56,460 nucleotides of DNA from an uncultured Muribaculaceae bacterium (GTDB lineage: Bacteria; Bacteroidota; Bacteroidia; Bacteroidales; Muribaculaceae). The notes under the pieces were generated by a model. It made no database searches and was not told the origin of the DNA. It was given only the letters and a program-made list of their open reading frames with translations. The DNA lies in assembly GCA_947179295.1 (NCBI GenBank), contig CAMXAZ010000009.1, positions 1 to 56,460 on the forward strand, read 5' to 3'. The translations under genes and the position numbers were made by a program. Below, piece by piece: positions 35,624 through 44,319 of the stretch (positions are counted from its first letter, which is position 1; every line of letters begins with the position of its first letter).

Positions 35624-36757
35624 GTGAAGAGTTTCTTGTCTCTCTCTCTTGCTTTGTCAGCCGCAGTTGCCATCCTGACGTCATGCAGCGGTGCCGGCTC
35701 TTCTGCCGGGGCTGAAGTGTCAGGCGACACCCTTACTGCCGGATCTGATCTTCTGACGCTGGTCGACTGTGGCAGTTATGTAGTGGCAGACATTAAAAAT
35801 CCGTGGGACAGCACCCGCCTGCTCCAGCGCTACGTGCTTGTGCCTGATTCTGCCGGAAATCCTGACGGACTGCCCGAAGGCACGGTGGTGCGCACTCCTT
35901 TGCGCAATTCGCTGGTCTATTCCGGCGTTCATGCCGGAGCCATCCGCGACCTCGGTGCCATTGATGCCGTCAGGGGAGTGGCCGATGCCGGCTATTTCAC
36001 CGTGGCTGAAGTGAAGGCCGGACTGAAATCAGGCGCGGTGATGGACGTAGGCTCATCAATGTCGCCTGACATTGAGAGAGTCACGGTGTTAGCTCCTGAT
36101 GCCATACTTGCATCGCCTTATCAGAATTCATCCTACGGGCTGATCGAACGTCTGGGCATACCGATTATTGAGTGTGCCGACTATATGGAATCAACCCCGC
36201 TGGGGCGTGCCGAGTGGATAAAGCTTCTCGGCGAACTCTACGGATGCCGCCACGAGGCCGACAGCATCTATCAGGAAGTCTCGGCGGAATATTCGCGCCT
36301 TGCCGCACGCGCCGCCTCCGCAAGCTCGCATCCCAAAGTGATAACCGAGCGGCTGACCAACGGCGTGTGGTTTGTGCCGGGAGGACGCAGCTACATGTCG
36401 CGCCTCATCACTGACGCCGGAGGCGTGAATCCCTGGGCCGACACTGCTGACGCAGGTTCCATACAGCTTGATTTCGCATCGGTTTATGACAAGGCCCATG
36501 ATGCCGACATATGGCTAATCCGCAACTACGGTCCCGAACTCACCCTCTCGGAGCTTAAAAGTTCCTATGATCTGAACTCAAGGATCAAGGCTTTTGAAAA
36601 GGGTGATGTCTACGTGGCCGACACCTCGACGTCGACCCTCTTCGATGATTTTCCCTTTCATCCTGAGAAACTGCTGCGCGAATACATACTTCTCTTTCTC
36701 GGACCTGACTATGCCGGCACGAACCGAACGCAGTATTATCAACGAATAGAAAAATGA
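35624..36757 (+). CDS. Cobalamin/siderophore-type ABC substrate-binding lipoprotein (BtuF-like)
   Basis: A 377-residue periplasmic-binding lipoprotein. I start it at the GTG at 35624, which gives a clean lipoprotein signal (M-K-S-F-L-S... then lipobox L-T-S-C, Cys21); a TTG at 35591 would add 11 residues that weaken it. Two globular lobes joined by a long helix fit the class III binding-protein fold (vitamin B12, haem, Fe-siderophores). A FecCD-type permease follows 9 bases after the stop. No cobalamin riboswitch precedes it. Substrate is not decided by sequence. Confidence 0.85.
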   Translation: MKSFLSLSLALSAAVAILTSCSGAGSSAGAEVSGDTLTAGSDLLTLVDCGSYVVADIKNPWDSTRLLQRYVLVPDSAGNPDGLPEGTVVRTPLRNSLVYSGVHAGAIRDLGAIDAVRGVADAGYFTVAEVKAGLKSGAVMDVGSSMSPDIERVTVLAPDAILASPYQNSSYGLIERLGIPIIECADYMESTPLGRAEWIKLLGELYGCRHEADSIYQEVSAEYSRLAARAASASSHPKVITERLTNGVWFVPGGRSYMSRLITDAGGVNPWADTADAGSIQLDFASVYDKAHDADIWLIRNYGPELTLSELKSSYDLNSRIKAFEKGDVYVADTSTSTLFDDFPFHPEKLLREYILLFLGPDYAGTNRTQYYQRIEK

Positions 36758-36766
36758 TATAGCACC

Positions 36767-37807
36767 ATGACCGGCCTGCCTGCGCTTTCCTCCCGCCGCG
36801 AGCGGTTTTCGCTCTGGGGACTGCTGTTTCTGACGCTCGCACTCTTCGTGCTCTGCCTCTTCATAGGCTCGGTCGATATTCCGGCCCGCGAAGTGCTGAC
36901 GGTGCTGACCGGCGGAGAGCCCTCCAGGCAGTCATGGTCAGTGATCGTCATCGGCTCACGCCTGATCACAGCCATTGTGGCGCTGCTTTCCGGCTCCGCG
37001 CTTGCCATAGCCGGACTGATGCTCCAGACCACGTTCGCCAATCCGCTTGCCGGGCCCTCGATACTCGGAGTCTCTACCGGATCGAGCCTCGGAGTGGCCA
37101 TAGTGATGCTTGCCTTCGGCGGAGCCCTCGGTTTCGTTGGCGAATCGCTTGGCATAGTCCTCGCCGCCATAGCCGGGGCCATGCTCGTGCTGGCGCTGCT
37201 GCTGTTGTTTTCACGCATTCTCAACTCCTCGGTTATGCTTCTGATTGTCGGAATCCTTGTGGGTTATCTCAGCTCCTCGGCCGTTTCGCTCCTGAACTTC
37301 TTCGCCACTCAGGAGGGAGTCCACTCGTTCGTAATCTGGGGACTCGGATCATTTTCAGGGGTCTCGCAGCCGCGCCTGCTCGTGTTTGCCCCTCTCACGC
37401 TGACGTTCATAGCGCTTTCCATGCTCATGGTCAAGCCTCTTGACGCCATGCTCCTCGGCGATGCCTATGCCGCTAACCTTGGAGTCAACGTGCGCCGTTC
37501 GCGCAACAGGCTTCTCATACTGTCAGGAGTGCTGACAGCGGTTGTCACCGCCTTTTGCGGACCTATAGCCTTTGTCGGCATGGTAGTCCCCCACGTGGCC
37601 CGTCTGCTCACCCGCAGTTCCCGCCACCTGATACTGATGCCCGCCACGGCTCTTGCCGGAGCCGCCCTCGGATTGCTCTGCGTGATTCTGAGCGTGATGC
37701 CCGGTTCGCGCGGCATAATTCCGGTCAACGCCATCACCCCGGTCATCGGAGTCCCGGTCATCCTCTATGTCATACTCAACCGCCACCGGCTCAACCTCTT
37801 CGGCTGA
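36767..37807 (+). CDS. FecCD/BtuC-family ABC transporter permease
   Basis: A 346-residue inner-membrane permease with about ten helices. Hallmarks: G-S-R-L near residue 64, the G-L-M-L-Q-T-T-F-A-N-P-L-A-G-P loop, G-I-L-V-G-Y, and the coupling segment C-G-P-I-A-F-V-G-M-V-V-P-H, all typical of BtuC/FecC/FecD. It pairs with the upstream binding lipoprotein for cobalamin or iron-chelate import. The expected ATPase gene does not follow; prfB does, after its own promoter, so an ATPase must come from elsewhere. Confidence 0.92.
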   Translation: MTGLPALSSRRERFSLWGLLFLTLALFVLCLFIGSVDIPAREVLTVLTGGEPSRQSWSVIVIGSRLITAIVALLSGSALAIAGLMLQTTFANPLAGPSILGVSTGSSLGVAIVMLAFGGALGFVGESLGIVLAAIAGAMLVLALLLLFSRILNSSVMLLIVGILVGYLSSSAVSLLNFFATQEGVHSFVIWGLGSFSGVSQPRLLVFAPLTLTFIALSMLMVKPLDAMLLGDAYAANLGVNVRRSRNRLLILSGVLTAVVTAFCGPIAFVGMVVPHVARLLTRSSRHLILMPATALAGAALGLLCVILSVMPGSRGIIPVNAITPVIGVPVILYVILNRHRLNLFG

Positions 37808-37834
37808 TCTGCCGCACCCGCGTTACACGTGGCG

Positions 37835-37866
37835 TTTTCGCAGGTGGAAAATTATGCTTACCTTTG
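37835..37866 (+). promoter_or_regulatory. prfB promoter
   Basis: TTTT (37835-37838), 20 bases, then TACCTTTG (37859-37866), a Bacteroidota-type promoter with one mismatch in the -33 box, 74 bases before the prfB start. Confidence 0.6.
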
Positions 37867-37940
37867 CAGCCGGAAAATCACCCCGCAGCGATTTTTCCGC
37901 CGGAAATAAACGAAATATTCACCAAGCGACTGATTAAAAT

Positions 37941-39057
37941 ATGATTACTCAGGAACAATTAAAAGAGACTTTTGAGCGCAAGCTGGCGCTGAGGAGGTAT
38001 CTTTGACATCGACAGCAAGAAAATCCAGGTAGAGGAGGAAGAACTCCGCACTCACGTGCCCGACTTTTGGGAGCATCCCAAGGAAGCCCAGGCACAGATG
38101 AAAAAAATCAAGGATCTCCAGGCGTGGATAGTAGGCTATGAAGAGATCGACAAGATTGTCAACGAACTCCAGATAGCATGGGACTTCCTCAAGGAAGGTC
38201 TTGTGGAGGAATCGGAGATCGACGCTCTCTATGCCGACGCCATCACCAAGATCGAGAATCTCGAACTGCGCAACATGCTCCGCCGCGAGGAAGACAAGCT
38301 CGGAGTAGTGCTCAAGATCAACTCCGGTGCCGGCGGTACCGAGAGCCAGGACTGGGCCTCGATGCTCATGCGCATGTATCTCCGCTGGTGCGAGGACCAC
38401 GGCTACAAGACATCGATCGCCAACCTTCTCGAAGGCGACGAGGCCGGCATCAAGTCATGCACCATCAACGTTGAGGGCGACTTCGCCTACGGCTATCTCA
38501 AGAGCGAGAACGGTGTCCACCGTCTGGTGCGCGTGTCGCCTTACAATGCCCAGGGCAAGCGCATGACCTCATTCGCATCCGTGTTTGTCACCCCGCTTGT
38601 CGACGACACTATCGAAGTCAAGGTCGATCCCGCCCTGCTTTCATGGGACACATTCCGTTCGGGTGGTGCCGGCGGTCAGAACGTCAACAAGGTGGAGTCA
38701 GGTGTGCGCCTGCGCTACCAGTTCACCGACCCCTACACCGGCGAGCAGGAAGAAATCCTCATCGAAAACACCGAGACGCGTGACCAGCCCAAGAACAAGG
38801 AAAACGCCATGCGTCAGCTCCGCTCTATTCTCTATGACAAAGAGCTCCAGCACCGCCTCCAGGAGCAGGCCAAGATTGAAGCCGGAAAGATGAAGATAGA
38901 ATGGGGATCGCAGATCCGCAGCTACGTCTTCGACGACCGTCGCGTCAAAGACCACCGCACCAACTATCAGACCAGCGACGTGGGCGGTGTGATGGACGGC
39001 GATCTCGATGCCTTCATCAAAGCCTATCTCATGGAATTCGCCGGAACCGAAGAATAA
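37941..39057 (+). CDS. prfB: Peptide chain release factor 2 (programmed +1 frameshift)
   Basis: RF2, which reads UGA and UAA stop codons. The gene is join(37941-38003, 38005-39057), 371 residues. The first 21 codons end at an in-frame TGA; a +1 shift at 38004 joins them to the main frame. The G-G-Q motif that triggers peptidyl-tRNA hydrolysis is at residues 244-246, in S-G-G-A-G-G-Q-N-V-N-K. The stop-recognition motif is S-P-Y (from R-V-S-P-Y-N-A-Q-G-K-R) instead of the enterobacterial S-P-F. Identity and frameshift are both clear. Confidence 0.97.
37991..38007 (+). promoter_or_regulatory. RF2 autoregulatory +1 frameshift site
   Basis: The sequence reads GAGGAGG, TAT, CTT, TGA, C. A Shine-Dalgarno-like AGGAGG sits just upstream of the slippery CTT followed by the poor-context stop TGA-C at 38004-38006. 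This is the classic RF2 feedback device: low RF2 delays termination and favours the shift. The internal Shine-Dalgarno is notable, since start sites in this genome lack one. Confidence 0.96.
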
Positions 39058-39098
39058 GCGTCAGCCTCTGAGAGACCCATCTGAAAGCCTTCGGGCCG

Positions 39099-39157
39099 AA
39101 AATATCATAGCCCTTGGCTCCTGCATACCGTTCAGGAGCCAAGGGCTATGATATTTT
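39099..39157. terminator. Bidirectional terminator between prfB and the symporter gene
   Basis: Perfect 25-bp inverted repeat, arms 39099-39123 and 39133-39157, 9-base loop. One arm starts with AAAA and the other ends with TTTT, so it serves both converging genes. Confidence 0.92.
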
Positions 39158-39176
39158 TCAATAATAAATGGCCGGC

Positions 39177-40625
39177 TCACTCCCAGCATTCGGTCTCTGA
39201 GGCGATTTCCGGTATTGTAGAAGACCGGTAGACCGGATCTTTGCCCGCGCGCTTCTGGTCCTGATAGTCTTTGAGCAGGCGCATGGCATACTTGCCGAGC
39301 ATGATGATGGCCGCGAGGTTGCAGAGCGTCATGAGCGCCATTGTGATGTCGGCGAACCCCCAGACGAGGTCGAGCGACACAACCGCCCCGGCATAGACTA
39401 TGGCCGCCACCAGCAGGCGATAGATCCTCACTGCAAGATCGCTGTTGCGGATAAAGCGGATGTTGGTCTCGCCGTAGTAATAGTTGGCTATTATGCTTGT
39501 GAAGGCAAAGAAGAAGATGGCCACACTGACGAAGATCGAGCCGAAGCGGTGGCCGCCGCCGAGTCCGGCGTCAATGGCCTGCTGGGTCAGCACTATTCCG
39601 TCATGGCCACCGGTGTAGATTCCGCTGCACAGTATGATGAAAGCCGTGGCCGTGCACACCAGCAGAGTGTCGGTATAGACACCGAGTGTCTGAATCAGCC
39701 CCTGTTTAACCGGATGGCTCACCGAGGCGGTCGCCGCTGCGTTAGGAGTAGACCCCTCGCCGGCCTCGTTGCTGAACAGACCGCGCTTTATGCCCATCAC
39801 CATTGCCGCGCCCACCGAGCCGCCAAGAATCTCATCGGCCCCGAACGCATTGCTGACAATCAGCATCATGATCTCCGGGAAGCGGCCTATGTTCATAGCG
39901 ATGATCACCAGCGCCAGCACGATATATGCGATAGCCATCACCGGCACCACTATCTCGCTCACCCGCGAGATGCGCTGCACACCGCCGCAGATGATGGCGA
40001 GCGTCAGCAGGCAGAGAACCCAGGCCGTAGCCTCGCGCGGAATGGCAAACGAGGCGTTCAGTGCGTCGGAAATGGTGTTTGATTGCACCGAATTGAACGC
40101 AAAACCGAAAGTCAGCGTGATCAGCACGGCGAAAGTCACCGCCCACCAGCGTTTGTGCAACCCCTTGAGTATGTAATAGGCCGGACCGCCCCGGAACGAC
40201 TTGTCGCCCTTGACCTTGAAAAGCTGGGCGAGTGTCGACTCGACAAAGGCGCTTGCGGCGCCGAGTATGGCGATGACCCACATCCAGAACACCGCTCCAG
40301 GTCCGCCGAGAGCTATCGCCGAAGCCACGCCGGCAAGATTGCCCGTGCCGACGCGCGAGGCTATCGACAGGGCGAATGCCTGGAAAGAACTGATGTTGCC
40401 GTGGGCCGGAGCGTCATTTTTACGGCGGTCGTTGTCGCGCTTGCCTGATCTGACAAGCAGATGCAGCATCTCGCCGGCCATTCTGAACTGCACGCCGCGG
40501 GTGCGGATGGTAAAAAACACAGCCACGATCAGCAACACTGTCACTAACACATAGTCGGTGAGCACACCGCTGACAGCATTGACCGCGTTCTGGAGAACGG
40601 AGCTGAAACCTGAGGTTGGATTCAT
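39177..40625 (-). CDS. Sodium:alanine/glycine symporter, AGCS family
   Basis: A 482-residue inner-membrane protein with about 11 helices that imports alanine or glycine with Na+. Family signatures: F-Q-A-F-A-L-S-I-A-S-R-V-G-T-G-N-L-A-G-V near residues 78-97, G-P-G-A-V-F-W-M-W, and N-E-A-G-E-G-S-T-P-N-A-A-A-T-A near 307-321. Length is usual. Single gene between two terminators. Confidence 0.93.
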   Translation of the reverse strand: MNPTSGFSSVLQNAVNAVSGVLTDYVLVTVLLIVAVFFTIRTRGVQFRMAGEMLHLLVRSGKRDNDRRKNDAPAHGNISSFQAFALSIASRVGTGNLAGVASAIALGGPGAVFWMWVIAILGAASAFVESTLAQLFKVKGDKSFRGGPAYYILKGLHKRWWAVTFAVLITLTFGFAFNSVQSNTISDALNASFAIPREATAWVLCLLTLAIICGGVQRISRVSEIVVPVMAIAYIVLALVIIAMNIGRFPEIMMLIVSNAFGADEILGGSVGAAMVMGIKRGLFSNEAGEGSTPNAAATASVSHPVKQGLIQTLGVYTDTLLVCTATAFIILCSGIYTGGHDGIVLTQQAIDAGLGGGHRFGSIFVSVAIFFFAFTSIIANYYYGETNIRFIRNSDLAVRIYRLLVAAIVYAGAVVSLDLVWGFADITMALMTLCNLAAIIMLGKYAMRLLKDYQDQKRAGKDPVYRSSTIPEIASETECWE

Positions 40626-40707
40626 GATGATGATTACGGAGATGGGATTTGACAGAGTGGTTTTTTAACCACCCCTTGATGGTGTTTAAGGTGCGTCGGG
40701 AGGAGAA

Positions 40708-40796
40708 GAAAAAAACAGAGAGCACCTGATGTAGAGATAACGGATATAAGCCTTGCAAGGTTTTGGGTCCGCGTCAGATCTCTCCACATCAGGTGC
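40708..40796 (-). terminator. Terminator region after the phosphohexose mutase gene
   Basis: An 11-bp stem (40722-40732/40786-40796) is extended by AGAGAT/ATCTCT (40733-40738/40778-40783) with a 2-base bulge, and holds an inner CCTTGCAAGG palindrome. On the minus strand it runs into a seven-T tract (A run at about 40710-40716). It lies upstream of the symporter gene. Confidence 0.65.
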
Positions 40797-40863
40797 CCTC
40801 TATATTACCTGCCGGGCAGGCAGGGGATTGCTCTTGTCTGTCTCAGACAGTGCCTGGCCTTTT

Positions 40864-42615
40864 TCAGGCAATGCCGAGATCCTTCTTGAGTGCCTCGATC
40901 TTTTCCTCGGCGAGCTTGCCGCACTTGTCGTAGTCCTCGATCTTTTCCATCGGAACCTTGACTTCCATGTAGAACTTGATCTTGGGCTCTGTGCCTGAGG
41001 GGCGAACAGAGACCTTCGATCCGTCTTCAGTGAAATACTGGAGCACGTTTGAGGTGCAGGGAAAATCGAGTTTCTCGGTTGTGTTGCTTTCCACATCGGT
41101 CACGTTGAGTGTGCCGTAGTCCTTGATAGTCTTGACGGGGCTGCCGGCGAGAGCCTTGGGCGGATTCTCGCGGAAGCTCTTCATCATGGCCTGGATCTCT
41201 TCGGCGCCGGTCTTGCCGGGGCGTACCACAGAGACACCTACTTCGTGGCTGAAGCCATACTTCAGATAGATGTCGGCAAGCATGGCCTGGAAGTCCATGC
41301 CCTTGTCCTTGGCCCATGCGCAGGCCTCGGCCATGAGCGAGATAGCTGACACGGCGTCCTTGTCGCGGCAGAATGTCTCGGCCAGGAATCCATAGCTTTC
41401 TTCGCCGCCGCCGAGATAGCGGAGCACGTCTTCATTGTCGCGCATCACGGCTGCGATCCACTTGAAGCCGGTGTAGCAGTCAAACAGGCGCACGTTCATG
41501 GCCTCGCAGATTGCCTTGATGGTCTCGGTGGTCACGATGGTCTTCACGGCAAACTCATTGCCCTTGAGCAGGCCGAGTTCCTTATTGCGGGTGATGATGT
41601 AGTTGAGAAGGATCATCACGATCTGGTTGCCGTTGAGCAGCACATATTCGCCGCTGTTGTCGCGGATGACACAGCCGATGCGGTCAGCGTCAGGGTCTGA
41701 TGCCATGACGATGTCGGCGTTGACCTCCTTGGCCTTGGCGATAGCCATTGCCATAGCCGAGGGCACTTCGGGGTTGGGCGATTCCACAGTGGGGAAATCT
41801 CCGCTGGGCACGTCTTGTTCGTCAACGTGGATGATGTTGGTGAAACCGTAGTTGCGGAGCGATGCGGGGATCAGCTCTACGCCGGTGCCGTGGATCGGAG
41901 TGTAGACGATCTTCAGGTCTTTGTGGCGTTCGATCACATCGGGGCTGAGTGAAAGGCCCTTGATCTTGTCGAGATACACCTTGTCGACATCGGCGCCGAT
42001 GATCTGGATCTTGGACTTGTCGCCCTCGAACTTGATTTCCTTGACGCTCTTGATGCGGTTCACGTGGTCGATGATATTGACATCATGCGGCGCGATGATC
42101 TGTGCGCCGTCTTCCCAGTAAGCCTTGTAGCCGTTGTAGATCTTCGGATTGTGCGATGCGGTGATGTTCACGCCGCTCTGGCAGCCGAAGTGACGGATGG
42201 CGAATGAAAGTTCCGGGGTGGGGCGGAAACTGTCGAAAAGATAAACCTTGATGCCGTTGGCCGAGAAGATATCGGCTACGATTTCAGCAAACTTGCGCGA
42301 ATTGTTGCGCACGTCATGGCCCACGGCCACGCTGATTTCGGGCAGATCCTTGAAAGCTTCTTTAAGATAGTTTGCAAGGCCCTGGGTGGCAGCGCCTACG
42401 GTGTAGATATTCATTCTGTTTGAACCGGCTCCCATGATACCGCGGAGACCGCCGGTGCCGAATTCCAGATCCTTGTAGAACGATTCGATAAGTTCTGTCT
42501 TGTCATCTGCGTCAAGCATGCGCTTTACTTCCAGACGTGTTTCTTCATCATAACCGTCACCGAGCCATACCTGGGCTTTGGCGGTAACTTCTTTAAGCAG
42601 TTGTTCGTTTTCCAT
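40864..42615 (-). CDS. Phosphoglucomutase/phosphomannomutase family enzyme
   Basis: A 583-residue alpha-D-phosphohexomutase of the long (PgcA-like) type, interconverting hexose 1- and 6-phosphates. All four active-site loops are present: T-A-S-H-N-P with the phosphorylated serine, D-P-D-A-D-R for Mg2+, G-G-G-E-E-S-Y-G-F for the sugar, and R-P-S-G-T-E-P-K for the distal phosphate. Glucose versus mannose preference cannot be told from motifs alone. Monocistronic; a TATCTTTTT element on the minus strand near 42660 could be its -7 box. Confidence 0.94.
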   Translation of the reverse strand: MENEQLLKEVTAKAQVWLGDGYDEETRLEVKRMLDADDKTELIESFYKDLEFGTGGLRGIMGAGSNRMNIYTVGAATQGLANYLKEAFKDLPEISVAVGHDVRNNSRKFAEIVADIFSANGIKVYLFDSFRPTPELSFAIRHFGCQSGVNITASHNPKIYNGYKAYWEDGAQIIAPHDVNIIDHVNRIKSVKEIKFEGDKSKIQIIGADVDKVYLDKIKGLSLSPDVIERHKDLKIVYTPIHGTGVELIPASLRNYGFTNIIHVDEQDVPSGDFPTVESPNPEVPSAMAMAIAKAKEVNADIVMASDPDADRIGCVIRDNSGEYVLLNGNQIVMILLNYIITRNKELGLLKGNEFAVKTIVTTETIKAICEAMNVRLFDCYTGFKWIAAVMRDNEDVLRYLGGGEESYGFLAETFCRDKDAVSAISLMAEACAWAKDKGMDFQAMLADIYLKYGFSHEVGVSVVRPGKTGAEEIQAMMKSFRENPPKALAGSPVKTIKDYGTLNVTDVESNTTEKLDFPCTSNVLQYFTEDGSKVSVRPSGTEPKIKFYMEVKVPMEKIEDYDKCGKLAEEKIEALKKDLGIA

Positions 42616-42770
42616 ATTAATATAGGGGGGAGTATAAATGATTTCTGTAGTTTTGGCACAGCAAAAAGATAGCAGGTTGGTGCGCTATGGTTTTTCTATG
42701 GTGGATAAGGCAAATTTACTGCCTTTTATGGAAATAACAAAGAAAACGACTCAAAAATGTTAAAACCGCC

Positions 42771-42797
42771 TATAAAATAGGTTAAGAGTCCTTTATC
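42771..42797 (+). repeat. Dispersed 27-bp repeat, copy 1
   Basis: A 27-base sequence starting TATAAAATAGGTTAAGAG recurs at 47912-47938 in the same orientation with two mismatches. Both copies are intergenic and bracket the AT-rich surface gene. Function unknown. Confidence 0.65.
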
Positions 42798-42875
42798 GCC
42801 ACCCGCACACCCGCAGTCATCCCGCTTGTTCCGCATCTACATGTTTTTGCTGCGATGATTTGAGATGGACGATGA

Positions 42876-43376
42876 GTTTCGCACCTACGGCGCTCTTGGT
42901 GGTGGAGATGGCTTTAGGGATACCACAGCTGCGGACTCCTCTGGAGCCCTTGCAGTGGCCTGAACTCTCCTGACCGCTACGCGGCTTGCCTGGAAAATCG
43001 CGGTGTTCGGGATGGCGGGGATGGACTCCCACCACCATTACAGATCAATGACAGTTCATCTCTCCATTATAGATCAATGATGAATCCGCCCATTACAGAC
43101 CAATGATAGGAAAACGCAGCTGAGAGGGCCGGGTAAGTCTGGCCGCGTAGCAGTCAGGGGAGTTCAGGCCCTTCATGCCATATTGGAACGGGACTTTCCA
43201 GGCAAGCCGCGTGGGGTTGGAGGAACTCAGGACCTCAAAGCCCTCCCGAAACGGGACTTTCCAGGCGAGCCGCGTAGCGGCGGGGCGAATCCAGGCCACT
43301 GCAAGGGCTCCAGAGGAGTCCGCAGCTGTGGTATCATAGCATCCCCACAATAACAAGAGCGCCGTAGGTGCGAAAC
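42876..43376. repeat. 501-bp inverted-repeat element with internal tandem repeats
   Basis: Outer arms 42876-42898 and 43354-43376 are a perfect 23-bp inverted repeat; next, 42920-42962 and 43292-43334 are a perfect 43-bp inverted repeat, with the ~20 bases between them partly matched. Inside, a 16-base CATTACAGATCAATGA-like motif repeats at 43036, 43065 and 43091, and GGGACTTTCCAGGC repeats at 43190 and 43252, each followed by AAGCC/GAGCC-GCGT, with an inverted relative near 42980. Open frames here (for example 43093-43419 minus) encode only this repeat. It may be a non-autonomous mobile or dispersed repeat element. Confidence 0.8.
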
Positions 43377-43477
43377 ATTCACCATCCCGCCATATTGCTT
43401 TAATTATCCACCTTGTCAATCCCGCTGAAAATCAGAAATATTTTCTCCGCCCTATTGCCGAAATGAAAAATACTCCA

Positions 43478-43485
43478 TATCTTTG
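43478..43485 (+). promoter_or_regulatory. -7 box for the structured RNA
   Basis: TATCTTTG matches TAnnTTTG exactly; an ATTG lies 20 bases upstream (to 43457) as a weak -33 box. Transcription would start at about 43491. Confidence 0.5.
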
Positions 43486-43490
43486 CCAAC

Positions 43491-43866
43491 GCATATCGTC
43501 CGCAGAAGCCCGATATGGGTCACGTGGGCGGGATGCAATTATTTGCTTGCCGTCAGGCCTGCCAAATAACAGTCTCGGCGCATTTTGCCGTGGCAGAGAC
43601 ATAATTGAAAAGCGTTTATCCGCGCTGATTCTTGACGTTCAGAAATTCTCGCAAAATTTCATAATAAAGTCAAGGATTGAGCAACGGTAGATGCCCGTGG
43701 ATGTGTAATATCCTGCATCCGGCATCGTATTCCGAGAGGAATATGGCCGGGGCATTTATTGCATATACAAGCGTGGGCTTCTGCGTTGCCGTCCGACTTT
43801 ATTAGGGCAATGCGAGAAGCCTCTGAACGTAGGACGGTAACAGATACAGACTCCTACGCTTTTTTT
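43491..43866 (+). ncRNA. Candidate structured non-coding RNA, about 375 nt
   Basis: No convincing protein is encoded here, but hairpins follow one another: CATATCG/CGATATG near 43492-43517; 43539-43545/43563-43569; GTCTC/GAGAC at 43572-43576/43596-43600; an 11-bp bulged stem 43690-43703/43716-43726; a 6-bp stem with a GAGA tetraloop at 43728-43743; and a 15-bp wobble-containing stem 43776-43790/43806-43821. It ends in a terminator stem 43828-43834/43852-43858 followed by seven T. GGGCTTCTGCG (43775-43785) can alternatively pair with CGCAGAAGCCC at 43501-43511 near the 5' end. It has a consensus promoter. I could not match it to RNase P, tmRNA, SRP or 6S RNA. Confidence 0.6.
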
Positions 43867-43933
43867 GTATGAACCAATAATAATATGGCTATCAAGGGGA
43901 GCATAGTAGCGACAATTGCAATATAAATGCAGT

Positions 43934-44035
43934 ATGAATAAAGTAGCTCGGATATTTTATCTAATACTTATTGGATCGTTTCAGATTGTCTTATACCCAC
44001 TTTTCGCTCTTGTTACTGATATCACTTGTCATTGA
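43934..44035 (+). CDS. Possible small hydrophobic peptide (33 residues)
   Basis: ATG at 43934 to TGA at 44033-44035. The peptide has a charged N-terminus (M-N-K-V-A-R) and one hydrophobic stretch of about 20 residues, like a single-pass membrane peptide. A 13-codon hydrophobic frame precedes it at 43885-43926. It lies just after the terminator of the structured RNA. No homology claim; it could be chance in AT-rich DNA. The rest of 43867-44319 shows no other feature. Confidence 0.25.
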   Translation: MNKVARIFYLILIGSFQIVLYPLFALVTDITCH

Positions 44036-44319
44036 TAACAATGGCGTTAAGGTCGATTTTACTAGGAAAATTCAGGGTTACGAATATCTTTTTACTCTAT
44101 GCTAACGGGATATTATAAGTTATGTTTCAATGATGCATAGGGATGCCATCATAGATATAAAAATCGACATTGAGCCTTACATAATCCAATGAATCTTTCC
44201 AACTCAACGAAAATATCTTTTGTGTATGCACAAATAACATTCTCATTTATTTGCGCTACAAATATATTAATATTACTTACTTCAATAATACCTTAGCAAA
44301 TTATTTAAATATATTGAAT

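Noticed and set aside
43093-43419. 108-codon frame on the minus strand
   Set aside because: Encodes only the repeats of the palindromic element (R-L-A-W-K-V-P-F twice) and crosses its end; best treated as part of the repeat.
43463-43690. 75-codon frame on the plus strand
   Set aside because: Overlaps the hairpins and promoter of the structured RNA and has no protein-like features.
43491-43866. Known structural RNA (RNase P, tmRNA, SRP or 6S)
   Set aside because: The conserved RNase P GAGGAAAGTCC, tmRNA start and tag frame, and SRP apical loop are not found; 6S cannot be excluded but the fold does not obviously fit.
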